From Toxorhynchites rutilus septentrionalis (taxonomy: Eukaryota; Arthropoda; Insecta; Diptera; Culicidae), in NCBI RefSeq assembly GCF_029784135.1, contig NC_073745.1, forward strand, positions 166,061,649-166,125,648: 64,000 nt of DNA, given 5' to 3'. A program made the translations under genes and the position numbers. Below are positions 21,047-32,347 of the stretch, one piece after another; the stretch's first letter is position 1; each line of letters opens with the position of its first letter. Below the pieces are notes generated by a model. That model saw only the letters and a list, made by a program, of their open reading frames with translations, was not told where the DNA came from and searched no databases.

Positions 21047-23734
21047 GTTTTTGAGTCAGGGGAAAGTTGAGTAGAGTGGTTGGAGAAGTTTAGCGGAGTA
21101 ATACATCAACGACTCATGTTGGCCACCATACAGAGATTTCAGCACCATAAACTGTCCCTACAAGGCCCAGTGCTAGGATTGCTAACTACGGAAGCCATTT
21201 ACGTTGTGACGTATGGCATGCAGATTCAGAACTAAACCAATTAAAAACTGTTTATTCAGCGCCACACGCGTGAAATTATATCATTATATCATAAATAAAA
21301 TCAGTTGAAGTAGAATTTGCAACAGCGGAATTAACCGGTTCAATCTTGTGATGCATTCTTGATCCTCAATAACACGTCGGGAAATGATCAGCTGCGTCAT
21401 CTGGATACACGCTACCATCGTGTAGTTAATTTGATACGAAGGACAGATATCAAATGTTGGACACTATACCCATCAAGCAATAACTACATACGGAGACGAC
21501 GACCGCACAATAAGTTGAAGACGGAAACTCGTACGTTGCAGTTGTAGTACGGTCTACGGAAGACAAGTTTAAAATGATGGAATGAGTTTCTATCTGACAC
21601 AACTGCCTTAATCCTAAGCACACAGTTGATCAATACAACAGCAGGGGATATCTCATTTGCGACGGTAGAAGCAAGCTAGACCCGATGTACAAACAGCGAC
21701 TCAGGCAAATTTCGAGAAGACAAACGGTATTAGTATTCATCAGCGATTGAAGGTTATCCAACAGATGAAGGATAATCCACCTCAGATTACGATTTGGCGA
21801 AAAAAAACTGGAGTTGATCACTGTATTGTGTGGCAACTCTTCTTCGAGAATGGTGAAAATCTTATCGAGCAAGTGAATAAAGTGACCAATTTCCGACCCG
21901 TATATTCTACTACCAGGTGCTGACCAAACTCATTTTTTTCTTCTAATGAAACCGACTTCAGATAAATCCTGGGGCATAAATATTATTAATCTTCTACTCG
22001 GGCCAAGTTTTATGCCGAACCTGGGATCTGTGTTAGTGAATAATATGCGGGAAAATTTATATCTTTCTTTAAGTATCTGAATTTGGGCAGAGAGTTGTGT
22101 TGAATGAGACTATAAATTCGGAATTACTCATACGTTTGTTAAAAAATGTGATTTCGTCCCACATCATGATGTAGCTAGTAAATGAAAATTATAGAGAATG
22201 TACACAAATTAGTGTAGTCCATCTGTTTGATAAATTGTACAATTTCACCCTATCAATGGTAAACAAGATTCCCTTTGAATGACAATTGAAGATTTAGTTA
22301 GATTTCAAGGAAATTCTGTTATCTCTGTTGAGTATAATTCTTCCATCTTCATAAATAATCATCTGATTTCTAAATTCTACGCTTCAGCTCGTGAACACAT
22401 CATCATTTTTCCGTCGTTTCAAAAGTTGATCGGACAGGGAACTCATACTACAATAACATTCCGGTGTTCACTCCTACGAAATATTCTAGGTATATACCGA
22501 CATGAATAATGTATTTTTACTTGCGATCTACCGACAATGTTCGCCGTAGACACTGGTGAACTCTGGGTGATACCGCTGAATCAAATCTTCCGAGGATGTT
22601 GATGTTGCTAAATCATGCTCTACTACTCAATGCTTCAAGCTGAGAATGAGGAATGAGGTGTAGCCCTATTTTCTCGATATCCACGAAACAACGTCGTCGG
22701 TTACCTACACCTTTCCTATACTATTATCGATATCACGACGCCATTATCACGATAGTTTGTAGATGTTCCATATGCTAGTTGTGTTCCACCAAGCTCTGAC
22801 GGTAAATGTGATGAGAAGAGAAAATATTCAAAACTAAGAACCTACCGAGATCTACGGTCCACTTGGTACAATCAGCCCATTATTGTCCATAGAAACCTAA
22901 TGATGCAAATCATCAGAGCTGAAAAATTAGAATGACACGCTATAAGAACAAACGGCCACCAAGCGGAGTTGGTTTTGTGACCGAGTAACGGAAATACAAA
23001 ATTTCCCAAGACACGTGACGAGAACTGGTGAATTAAACAACACGGACTTTGAATGCGCCTAAAATGGGTATGGCGCTGCAATCTACACAAGAACCATTTC
23101 GGAGAGTGGAGTACAAGCAACCCTTCTTTGTACGAAATCTCATATTACATCAAGCAGTGAAATAGGTGATGATCAGGACATTACAATCCCTATATTGGAA
23201 TTAAGAGCTACATCACCTGTAGTAGAATCGATGGCTAAGATTAGAGGAGCATCAACAGTCAAAGTAGATGGAGTTTAAAACGGGAACGATTCTATGGTGA
23301 CGATGAAATGGATTTTAAACCCCAAAGAAATGTCGGCCACCGTTCATCTCCAATTAGAGTCAACAAGCTCAACAAAACGTCTTCAATAGTAGTTTGATAT
23401 CACAGGTCTCAAGGCAATGCCAATTTTAGGGTAACTTCAACTAGCAATCTAGCAAACAATTTTCTGTTGTGAACATAACCTAAGCTCTTTGCAAAATCTA
23501 ACTAGTCTTAGTATCAAGTACCAACTGAAATATTGCCGATAAAGGTTGATTAATATTAAGAACGATGCGGCAGTTTACACATTAACCAAGATGCGTTCGA
23601 ACTTCCGGAAACTACAGTGTGGAAGGAATTATCGAAAACGAAGAACTGAAAGACGGTTAGGACCTATTACGCTGAACAGTTGAGTTCATCAACAATCTAC
23701 AAAAAGAGATCCGAAAAGTGAAACTGATCTGATA

Positions 23735-23903
23735 GTTGAGCAACTTTGTCTGATCAAAGATGAATGTCTTTCATGATACACCTGGATAACCTTGCGATCA
23801 TTCTCCCGGACCTGATGAACACGTCCGTGTTGTTACATTATTGACAACCAAAAGGAGAAGGCAAAAGGCCCATCAGTAAACTTTGTATTCTTTCAATTGA
23901 TAA
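23735..23903 (+). pseudogene. Bel-Pao integrase C-terminal domain remnant
   Basis: Three frames in succession give LCLIKDECLS, HSPGPDEHVRVVTLLTTK and KRPISKLCILSI. These match the order L-IKDxNLPP, HPGPDGxVRVVTVxT and KRPIxKLCxLP at the end of Bel-Pao Pol. Two frameshifts separate them. This is what fixes the family of the element. Confidence 0.7.
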
Positions 23904-23923
23904 TAACGTTGGTGGGGGGAGTA

Positions 23924-24148
23924 TGTTAAGTATTGTGACGTAGTTATGCGACTGGCACACCTGGTAATATATACCTTAGTCCTTTCGTAATGTTATGACA
24001 GTAGTGTTCGGACGTATGTCTGTTCGCTATTCGGGTTGATCGAGTGTTCGGCTCGCGTTCGGGTTTTGTCACGGTGGTACTCTTCTCTTCTCAAGACATC
24101 GTACAGTGTAGACGTGGATGTACAGTTTCCTCCATAGAAAATTCAACA
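23924..24148 (+). repeat. 3' LTR of the Bel-Pao element
   Basis: 225 bp; lacks one TTC of a CTTCTTCTC stretch present in the 5' LTR. Followed by the CCACT duplication at 24149. Confidence 0.88.
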
Positions 24149-24463
24149 CCACTCATACAATCGTACAGTTGAATTGATGCTAGCTAATACACGACGGTTA
24201 AACTCAATGAGAGAATAGCACGCTCCCTTGATTCCCTTCTCGCTAACTTGAGTGAGGGCTCCATCCACGTAGTGATAGATGATAATCCTTCCTACTTTGG
24301 GTTCCGGTTCCGCTTGATGTACCAGTGCTGTTCCTACGATGCAATAAGTATTCGAGTCGTTACCCAACTTCGCCGAAATCAGTGACATAGTATACTCCGT
24401 TTGCATGAATTGATGTGCATGTAGCAACTCGAACGTATTCTGATCGATGATAAGTAGATTGTG

Positions 24464-24962
24464 TGTGTAGGGGGTCTCCGTAGCCACATTGGTTGCGCGT
24501 TCGCTTAGTAAGCGATCGATCGTGAGTTCAAAACTCAGGGCCCCCATTGACCATCTTTGTATTGTTACAGAATAACTACGTCCACGCAACAATCATCAGC
24601 GATGGAGATCGATCCACGGTCGAAATAAGATCGATTCATCCATACAACTGCTCTGCTCTGCAGAAATATCGGGCTGCTGTTCTATAAATAACTCAACAAT
24701 GGATCAACGACTGTCTCCGCTGTCCAGTCTTAACTGTGGATAATGGAAGAACAGATAGAAAACTCTTTCGCCTAAATGGCTACTGTGTAAATATGTACCA
24801 TTTGCAATGGTATAGAAGGGAATATTCTAACGCCGAAAAATGGCAACTGTGTAATGTGCTAATTATAGATATGATAAATATGTGACATGTACACGATTAA
24901 AATTCGGCTCTGTTACAGCTAAAATGCTAATGAGCCTTAAATAAACAAAAGGGATAAAAAAA
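24464..24962 (+). mobile_element. tRNA-derived SINE inserted in a DDB1 exon
   Basis: The ~500-bp insert is bounded by a 12-bp target duplication AAGTAGATTGTG (24452-24463 and 24963-24974). Box A (TAGCCACATTGG, 24481) and box B (GTGAGTTCAAAAC, 24522) lie near the 5' end, and it ends in an A-rich tail after AATAAACAAAAGGG. This is the structure of Feilai-like tRNA SINEs of Aedes; family membership is a guess from the tRNA-like head. The DDB1 frame is continuous when it is left out (GQEVE-xHNLL). Confidence 0.8.
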
Positions 24963-25690
24963 AAGTAGATTGTGATTTTCAACTTCTTGACCAAACTCGG
25001 CACTACTGGCTCCTGGCTTAAGCAGTGCCATGTTGCTCGAGTAAGTTACATTTGTCGTCTGAGTTGACGCGCTCTGTCTCGAAGGAGTCAGACCACTCGA
25101 GTCCTGAAGATCCATTCGCCCCGTTATAACACCAAACTATTGAGAAGTTTCCTGGTCCCATTTGTACCGTTCGAATGTGTAACTTTTGAATTTAATTAAT
25201 TGTACCAAGAATAATTGAATATTCGGTTGCAAGAGCCAAACTGTCCTGATACGCTCCGGCGTTAAGTGAGCACATATGATTTACTTCCTTCAGATTGACA
25301 TTTGAGAAAACCGCTGCCGAATGGTTCCGAACGGCTGGAGCTTTCGTTCAAGACTGAATGTGACAGTGCTGAGGGAAAAGAATGTTATTATTGTGAACAT
25401 GTACAATTGGCCGTTTCATACCTCTTGTGCTCCGACTTGCCTGCTTCAATTTCGATATAATGAATGTCGCATGCAGTTACACACGCAAGCTGACATGAAT
25501 TTCACGCGACTACACTAATGCACTTATCTTCCGGCGGATTCCATTCACATATCATCGATTCGTTGTTACATTGGATCAATCGTGCTGTTATGGAGTAACC
25601 TGAATAATTTGGCCATCGATATTCGCACAGTAAAATGTCTGCGGATCACTCAGAAAACCGGGAATTTCCGTTTTTTCCAGACAAAAACTG

Positions 25691-25889
25691 TACCCAATGT
25701 AGGAATCTCAAATGAAAACAAAACAGAAGTGAAAAAATAAAAAAACATCTTTCATCGATGTCGATAAAACAGTTTACCAAAATGAATCTAGTACACAGAA
25801 ATACGGCCGTAAATGAGGATAGCTTTTTCTTTGACGACGTATCGTATCCGACGAATCAATATACGGATACGGCCGTAAATGAGAATAAG
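25691..25889. other. Short non-coding spacer
   Basis: Contains a doubled ATACGGCCGTAAATGAG motif (25800-25820 and 25866-25884). No gene seen. Confidence 0.4.
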
Positions 25890-26115
25890 GGTGTATATAA
25901 CGTACACCAACAAACCAACGCATTCGTGAAACTGAAAACGTTTTTTTATTACAGAGTCAGTTTGGCACTGACTCAGTTTTAAATTCGCTAATAGTTGAGA
26001 GTGTATAATAGCGAATTCGTTTTTAAAACTGAGTCAGTGCCAAACTGACTCTGTAATAAAAAAACGTTTTCAGTTTCACGAATGCGGTGTTTTGTTGGTG
26101 TGCGTTATATAGTCT
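25890..26115. repeat. Palindrome with ~100-bp arms
   Basis: 25890-25993 is the near-exact inverse of 26006-26115 (core GAAACTGAAAACGTTTTTTT and GTCAGTTTGGCACTGAC). The ~12-bp spacer is at 25994-26005. The right arm is the end of the MITE that follows, so the left arm is best read as a truncated second copy placed head to head. Confidence 0.8.
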
Positions 26116-26873
26116 GATTTGTTTATATTCGCGACGATAAATGTACAGTGTCGACGTCTAATGGCGATATTAATGCTTGGGAGGTAAATTATTCTCTATC
26201 AGATCAGCAGGGCCAAGTGCAGTGTAAAAATATAAAAGTTTGAATGAATGTTTTCACTTCATATTGTTTTATTACTTAAAACATGTAGTTCTGACACTTA
26301 CTTAACCATTTGTCGATGCATTTCTTGGTTTTACCACAAATAATTACTATTATAATATAAAATCATCATTAGCCACAGTTTTCGTTCAATATGTTTCTGT
26401 GATATCGAAAAAAAACCTCTTATTTCATCACATGAAATAAATATTCGATACGTTAAAGTAAATTTTCATTCATAATTTTGATTTTGAAAGCAGGTTTATT
26501 CCACCTGAATATCCATCATTATTTTCGCCTCCCAATGAAAGCACACGTAGCTTAATGCCGTCTGCTCGAATATACTTTCAAAATCAGAATCCGAATTGGA
26601 TTACGATACCAATAATACAAAAGCAAAAGCAGCAGGTTTTTCATCTTCATAGTTTTTATTTTTAGATTTTCCAAAATATACTCGGAACTTGACAGTTCGG
26701 TATAGTTGTATTGGTGAACCCGAGTGCCAACCCGTGAAACATCTCAGTGCGAAACTAACAGCTTTCGGGGCGAACCAGTGCGACACTGAGTGCGAAACTG
26801 ACTGAATAAAAAAACGTTTTGACAGCAGTTAGTGCGACACTGAGGTTGAAACTGAACAAAAACGAATTCGCTA
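26009..26873. mobile_element. Non-autonomous TIR element, ~865 bp
   Basis: The ends are inverted copies of ATAGCGAATTCGTTTTT, followed by further partly matching sub-terminal repeats rich in GTCAGTTT/CACTGA. Its interior (26090-26690) is the inverse of 1380-1960. No transposase frame. The repeated ACTGAGTGCGAAACTGA-like motifs near both ends may be transposase-binding sites. Confidence 0.65.
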
Positions 26874-26936
26874 TAAGTGAATCGTGTCGGACACACTTCG
26901 AGTCCAGGATACCTTCTCATAAACGTACCCTGGAGG

Positions 26937-27869
26937 CGAGATGGAAAATGAAAGGTGGGAAGTTTTTTGAATCTGTGACGTCACAGATTTTGTTTATGTA
27001 TGTTACTTTTCTTATAATAGTTCACTTCATAGGAAAAGTGTTGTTATTAAAAGTAAAAATAAGCAAATGAAATGAACGAACTTGTTTTTTTTCCTAAATC
27101 AATGCTAGCATTCAAAATCATAAGGGCCCGTGACATTTTAACAAAAACTGAAATTTCAGTATTTTTGAAGTGTCCTAAATTTAATTTCAATTCAATTTTA
27201 CTTCTCGTTACGTCGACCAAAAACGTAAAAAAACAAAGTCAGAGTCACACAATCTTTTGTTCCTTCGACGGATAAACATTTGACAGTGCATGGGAAAAAA
27301 GGTTGCAAGTTTTTTTCATGTAAAATGAACTTGAAAAATAAATTCAATTGACTCCGTATGACTTAGATAGAGACGAAAAGTTTTCCGCTTGCGTCTTAGT
27401 TTTCAACTAGCAATAATCGCACCTCAGATGTACCTCATTGGTTACGATATCGCCACTGCGCAAAGCTACCGCTTGCGTCTTAGTTTTAGACGACTGAAGT
27501 TTTCAGCACCCTAATTGTGAAAAAAATAATTACAATTGCTGACAAAAGTCAAACTTCCATGAAGTTGCTCTAGAATCCAAACATAGTAGACATTAGAATA
27601 CTATTTCTGAAATCAAAGAAAAAAATGGACATTTTAGTTCGTGATATGTTCTGTTTTTTCATAATGTGAAAAATATGATTTGGAAATCTGTAATTAGCTT
27701 CTGTATATCCTCTTTCAACGTTATTCGTTGACACATTTAATTTTGTACCATTTGAGTAACTGACTGGTATGCCTGGTATGTGAACCTCCTATCTTCCTGG
27801 CTACTAACACAATTAAAGTTCAACACAACCAAAACCCGTGAATCTTCCCACCTTCTATTTTTCATCTCG
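26937..27869. mobile_element. MITE with 9-bp target duplication (Mutator-like)
   Basis: The 933-bp element starts CGAGATGGAAAATGAAAGG and ends with the inverse (26 bp TIR, 3 mismatches, including GGTGGGAAG). It is flanked by CCCTGGAGG at 26928-26936 and 27870-27878. A 9-bp duplication is typical of Mutator-like elements. No transposase frame. About 430 bp of it recurs inverted at 36087-36504. Confidence 0.75.
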
Positions 27870-27878
27870 CCCTGGAGG

Positions 27879-28592
27879 GGAACGCAGCCGGGTGCTATGA
27901 TTGATGCTAGGATCGTTAGCAAAATCTCAAGCAGAACTGTCAGTGGGATACCCAATTCATATGAAAACAAAGGGAAGATGTCAGTGGGATACCCGATGTG
28001 TTGGCTCCTGTCAGTTCAATGGGGGTTCTCTAAAGACGTCACCCGGCTGGGGGAACGTCAATGGATACACTCAGAAAAAATATGTATTGAAAAATATGGA
28101 AGCGCAAAATGGAAACTACACTAAGAGAAATAATTTGTAAATATAACGATTTTATTAGTAAATGCAACCAATCTTGTCATTTTCTACCGCACTAATAATT
28201 GGTTTAGCCTACGAGCACGGCAGTGAAATCCCATACGAATCACTCGTCAAAAAGTGTCTCCTTTTTCACCGCTTGTTTCGTAGGAGATTGTATGCATACT
28301 GACAGATTTCTACTACGAGGTGTTTAATGAAGGTGGAAAGGTGGGAATGTTTATGTTTATATATAATTATCGTGCGATTTAATTGAATGCATAAAAGTTG
28401 TCAACAAAACCGGAGTTGAGCACATCTTTAAATTTTAATAAATATTGATAAGAGATTTCCAGCAGTTCTTGATGTTTATTGCGTGATTTGAAAACTGTAT
28501 AAGTTGTTTGAAGCGAAGGTTTAGTGTAGTGATTTTATTTTTAGGTTTATATTCACAAACATACAAGTATGACTAATAGAAATTGCATGTAA
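27879..28592. other. Stretch without recognised genes
   Basis: A direct repeat of GTCAGTGGGATACCC is seen at 27939 and 27979. Frames here lack recognisable motifs. Confidence 0.35.
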
Positions 28593-29730
28593 AGGGTTTT
28601 CCAACTTTAAATTCCGAAAGTAAATTGAAATAAAACACACTTAGAATTCGAATTTCGATGAAACTTTTATTTCAAATTAAAGTTTGGTTTATGCCATTGT
28701 GTGTGAAATACAACATCATTCAAATGTCCACCTAGGGCTTCCTCGCACACCTTGATCCGGAACAGGTAATTTTCGATGACTTTTCGGCACATATGGGGCG
28801 GTATCTCGGTCATAACTTCACGAATGTTGTCTTTGAAATCTTCAAGAGTTTGCGGAGAGTTGGCATAGACACGGTCTTTCGCATAACCCCACAAAAAAAA
28901 GTCTAGCGGGTTCAAATCGCATGATCTGGACGGCAAATTGGCACCACCAAAACGCCAAATTATGTGTCCCTCAGATTTCGTTCGCAATATGGCCATGTTC
29001 GGTCGTGCTGTGTGGAACGTGGCGCCGTCCTGCTGAAACCACATGTCATCCGTATCCATATCTTCAATTTGTGGTAAAAAAAATCGGTTAACATGCGGCC
29101 ATAGCGCTCACCATTCACAGTTACCGTCTCGCCGTCCTCATTTTCAAAGAAATACGGCCCGATGACTCCACCAGACCATAATGCGGACCAAACAGTGACT
29201 TTTGGCGGATGCAATGGTCTCTCAACAATCACTTGTGGATTTTCTGAGCCCCATATATGGAAATTTTGGGTGTTCACATAGCCACCGAGCACGAAATGTG
29301 CCTCATCGCTGAAGAAAATTTGATGCGAAAATTCAGCATTTTGCTGCTGTTGTTCGTTCACCCAATCGACGTATGCCCGACGCATTCCATGGTCACCACG
29401 CTCTAATTTTTGTTCCAGTTGGACTTTATATGGATGTAGGTGCAAGTTGTTGCAGTTTGTTCGAATTTACGCACTACATTAGCGATTGTGTGCTCTGTAG
29501 GCCGTCCATGACGACCAAAATCCGTCCGTAATGCTCGAAAAACATTTGCCGGTTTTTCATCATTTTTATAGTATAATGTAACAAAATCAACACGTTGTGC
29601 GATGCTAAAACGATCCATATTATAAAATGGCAGACATTCAACTAACGATATGACGCTTTGGTTGACAACTATGTCAAACGGTTGTCAGCGCAGGGCTGTA
29701 TACTTTCGGAAGTCCGAAATGGTAAACCCT
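28593..29730 (-). mobile_element. Tc1/mariner-superfamily transposon, defective
   Basis: The ends are inverted (AGGGTTTTCCAACTTTAA... and AGGGTTTACCATTTCGG..., both reaching TTCCGAAAGTA). They enclose a single broken transposase gene. A TA duplication is not clear at the exact borders, so the termini may be off by a few bases. Confidence 0.75.
28667..29618 (-). pseudogene. Mariner-type transposase, broken
   Basis: The start MDRFSIAQRVDFVTLYYKN... is the first helix-turn-helix of a large arthropod mariner-like group. At about 29440 it jumps from VRKFEQT to LHLHPYKVQL, so some 60 residues with the second helix-turn-helix are deleted. The catalytic part follows: D in FFSDEAHF, then NGERYGRML. 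A lost base in a run of eight T (minus strand, about 29068-29075) then shifts the frame. The next frame gives D in FQQDGATFHTA and D in CDLNPLDFFLW. Between the last two Asp residues are 41 residues, as in DD41D elements. All three catalytic residues are present but cannot be made in one protein. Confidence 0.85.
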
Positions 29731-29799
29731 GGAAACGCCAAGCCAGCCCATACATGCAAACGTGGAGGCGATATACATACATCCCAGCAAAGATTAAAT

Positions 29800-30370
29800 C
29801 GTATGATTATCGTTTATATAACATCATATTGTAGGGGACACTTATCCCACCGCTGTCACCAGATGTAGGGGACACTTATCCCACCACTGTCACCAGATGT
29901 AGGGGACACTTTTTCCAGTGTCGTCCCTTTCTTCGGGAGGTCCAGATTACTGAACTTCACACACTCCCATTCACCGCACTCCAACTTCACTTTTGCCGGA
30001 TCAAACACGGCTTCCGGTTCAGTTTACTGTTCTAGAAACCGCTAACACAAACGGGAACACTCCTCGATTCTTGGAACCGAATTCTCTGGAAACTATCCGG
30101 GCGGTCGGAAAAATATAGTCAAAAAGAAAAACAATGTTTAAAAGTGACTGTCTTCGACCGTGTCTATTTTATTACTCTCCTGTTAACAACTTTCATCTTA
30201 CCAACTAATTATTCGTACAAATTCCTATGGGAGGTACTTGGAGTCGTTTTTCGAGAGAGAAAATACAATTAACCAATTGCAATCGAATTGGCTATATATA
30301 ATCGTAAACAGTAATTTGTTTACGCGGAATTTTCGTCGGGTGAATAATGAACTGTCGCCACGAGCCACAT
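29800..30370. repeat. MITE end, 33-34-bp tandem repeat and possible solo LTR
   Basis: 29800-29830 is a copy of the CCCAGCAAA TIR end. 29831-29930 holds three units of TGTAGGGGACACTTATCCCA plus CTGTCACCAGA. The stretch from 29831 to about 30365 starts TGTAGGGGACAC and ends GAGCCACA, which could be a solo LTR, but no target duplication was found. Confidence 0.35.
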
Positions 30371-31704
30371 AGAAACCCGAGCTTATTTTTGACGTAGGAC
30401 TACGTCTTTCATTTCTATACCGGGGTGTAAAACCAAAGTTTCGAGAACGAAAGCGTTACGCTGGAGACCGAGATTTTGAGCGTTAATAGCTCTTAAACAA
30501 CTGAACGAAATGGTATGATAAACACTTCATTTGAAAGATAAAATGTCTACGCGTCATATACTTGTTACTTTTTCATCCAAAAACTTGTTTCAATAGTCTT
30601 AAAATTGCTTTCAAAACAGGCTATTGAAATCACCAATCGGTATATAAGCGAGCGCCGCTCGTAAACCCACTCAGTTATGATTGAACAGCGATTGGAGCAT
30701 GTTGTCGCTGTTGTTGTGAAGCTAATTTCGTTTATCATGAAAACGCTGATGAACGGTGTCACCAAGAGCCTGTTTGTGCACCTAAGGCCAAAAGGGAATC
30801 CATCAGGAGGAGAGTGATGCCACGGTTCCGCTTGAAACATCGGAGCAGCCGCCACACACACACACACACACACATACACGCGCGGAATTCTCGTTGCTAT
30901 CATCGTTGCTGAAAAATAATCTGCCAGTTCCCCTTGGAATTGAAAAATACATTCATGCGAAAGAGTTTATTTTAATGTTTTCTATCCATATAACACTGCA
31001 ACCAAATACATTTGGTTTTGTTATCATGAAAAACGGAAAATGTTTCACATCGCGAAAATCAAGTCATTTTCGAGCGATTATTTGCTTTCTACTCATATAA
31101 TGCTGCGACCAAATACATTTCGTTTTGGATTTTTTCAATCAAGTGCGATCAACGTAAGACCACGTCTTTCGGCAATTTATTAGAGGTGCAATGAATCTTT
31201 AGGAATTCCCGCTCTACGCGCACTGGCAAACAATGTTTACTCAACAATTTCTCAAACGAGAAATGGGTGTTGTGAGAAAGGATTAGCGAACGCGAAAACG
31301 ACAAACGGGAGAAAGATACGTTTGGAGGTTGAAGGAAATTGGCAGAAAACTTCTTCATTCTATCATTCAAATAATGTGATTCATACCACATCGTTTTGCC
31401 AGAAAGAGATTATTAATGTTCAAAGGAGGAATCGAGTCCTCCGAGGAAATTACTCAGCGCAAATTAGAGTCGACTATCGATTGCGGCATTCGTACACAAA
31501 TAATTTTATAAGGCAGTTTCACCAAAGTGATTTCTTCGGATATATTCACTACATCATGTCATGTATTTCATATTCTTCATAAGGAAATCCATATCCATGG
31601 CACCTATCGGTAACGAATTATTATCGAAACCACGATTTTCGCTAAATGCTCCTTTCAGTTCGGCCTGTAAAAAACTTTTCTGAACTCTAATCCATCAAAT
31701 TTGG

Positions 31705-31720
31705 AGCCCTGAAAAGGGTC
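31705..31720 (-). terminator. Histone 3' stem-loop, H3 relic 1
   Basis: Minus-strand GACCCTTTTCAGGGCT: 6-bp stem with loop TTTC; first base pair altered from the GGCCCTTTTCAGGGCT seen in the other two copies. Confidence 0.75.
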
Positions 31721-32095
31721 GTTGATTATATGCTAAGCTAATATAGCACGCTCTCCTCGGATACGATGGGCCAGCTGGATGTCCTTGGGCATGATGTGAC
31801 GCGTTTTGCATGGATAGCACACAAATTGGTATCTTCGAATAAGCCTCCTGCAGCGTCATAACCGCGGGACTTTGGAAGCGCAAGTCGGTTTTGAAGTCCT
31901 GAGCAATTCCACGAACCAAATGCTGCAAAGGTAGCTTGCGGATCAGCAATTCGGTCGATATCTGATAGCGACGAATTTCATGCGAAGTTCCCGGTCGATA
32001 GCGATGTGGCTTCTCCACCTATCCTGCTACTGGTGCGCTTATCCGAGCTGACTTCGTGTGCCTTACCACCGAATGACTAACGAGCTGTCTGCGAA
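31705..32095 (-). pseudogene. Histone H3 pseudogene 1
   Basis: Minus-strand frame matches H3 from KPHRYRPGT through [32 protein letters not shown] and AVMTLQEAY. After this about four codons (LVGL) are lost and the frame shifts. H3 codons then continue in another frame ([10 protein letters not shown]), and one missing base later in a third (MPKDIQLA). The N-terminal tail has a stop at the codon of Lys9 and a small deletion around codons 20-25. The same lesions occur in copies 2 and 3, so this was dead before it was amplified. Confidence 0.88.
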
Positions 32096-32171
32096 AGACT
32101 AACGAGCTCGAGTCCTCACGGTGCGAGAGTAGAGTAAGAAATGAACGAAAGCAAAGGAAGCGTCATTTTAT

Positions 32172-32290
32172 AAACCATAAAAGTATAGAATCTAAATCCC
32201 ACCCTTATTATATTCGTGAGTATACAGTAAGCTTATATAATAAAGAGGGTGGGGTTTACATTCGATTCTTTTATGTTTTATAAAATGACA
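32172..32290. promoter_or_regulatory. Remnant H3 promoters around the palindrome centre
   Basis: Both arms carry a TTATAAAATGAC-type TATA box followed by TTTCGTTCATTTCTTACTC some 60-70 bp before the H3 start. The same block precedes the third relic (33163-33215). It marks the copy as genomic histone DNA with its promoter. Confidence 0.5.
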
Positions 32291-32347
32291 CTTCCCTTGC
32301 TTTCGTTCATTTCTTACTCTACTCTCGCACCGTGAGGACTCGTTTCA

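Larger units (their letters stand above)
17904..24148 (+). mobile_element. Bel-Pao LTR retrotransposon, decayed, inserted in the DDB1 relic
   Basis: LTRs 17904-18131 (228 bp) and 23924-24148 (225 bp) are TG...CA and differ by one 3-bp deletion and very few bases. The target duplication CCACT is at 17899-17903 and 24149-24153. Next to the 5' LTR is an 18-base primer site (18135-18152). The G-rich polypurine tract GGTGGGGGGAG is at 23911-23921. No long frame survives, but the 3' end of the internal part translates in pieces into the Bel-Pao integrase C-terminal domain. A 2-kb copy of the composite repeat (19017-21046) sits inside. The internal region is far more decayed than the LTRs suggest, so it may have moved as a non-autonomous element using other copies' enzymes. 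Confidence 0.85.
17730..25690 (-). pseudogene. DDB1 pseudogene (damage-specific DNA-binding protein 1), split by two insertions
   Basis: DDB1 is the beta-propeller adaptor of the CUL4 ubiquitin ligase. Minus-strand blocks in DDB1 order: QTFYCANIDGQIIQVT (about 25600-25660); [20 protein letters not shown] (about 25260-25310); [15 protein letters not shown] and IQKLHIRTV (about 25160-25240); QDSSGLTPSRQSASTQTTNV and LLKPGASSAEFGQEVE (24975-25115); then, after a SINE, HNLLIIDQNTFELLHAHQF through ASINSTVRLYEW (24149-24463). After the Bel-Pao element it resumes with LRLECNHFNNVLA (17832-17903), a 55-bp GT...AG intron (17777-17831) and GDFILVGDLMRSVTLE (17730-17776). Stops (TAG after WDQETSQ), frameshifts and missing segments mark it as dead. 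The kept intron shows a DNA-level copy, not a retrocopy. N- and C-terminal parts of the ~1140-residue protein are absent. Confidence 0.85.

Noticed and set aside
24143..24592. Start of the DDB1-like frame (MLRGRSYSVTIQRW... to about residue 45) as real protein
   Set aside because: These codons lie in the tRNA-derived SINE read backwards; DDB1 begins only at HNLLIID.
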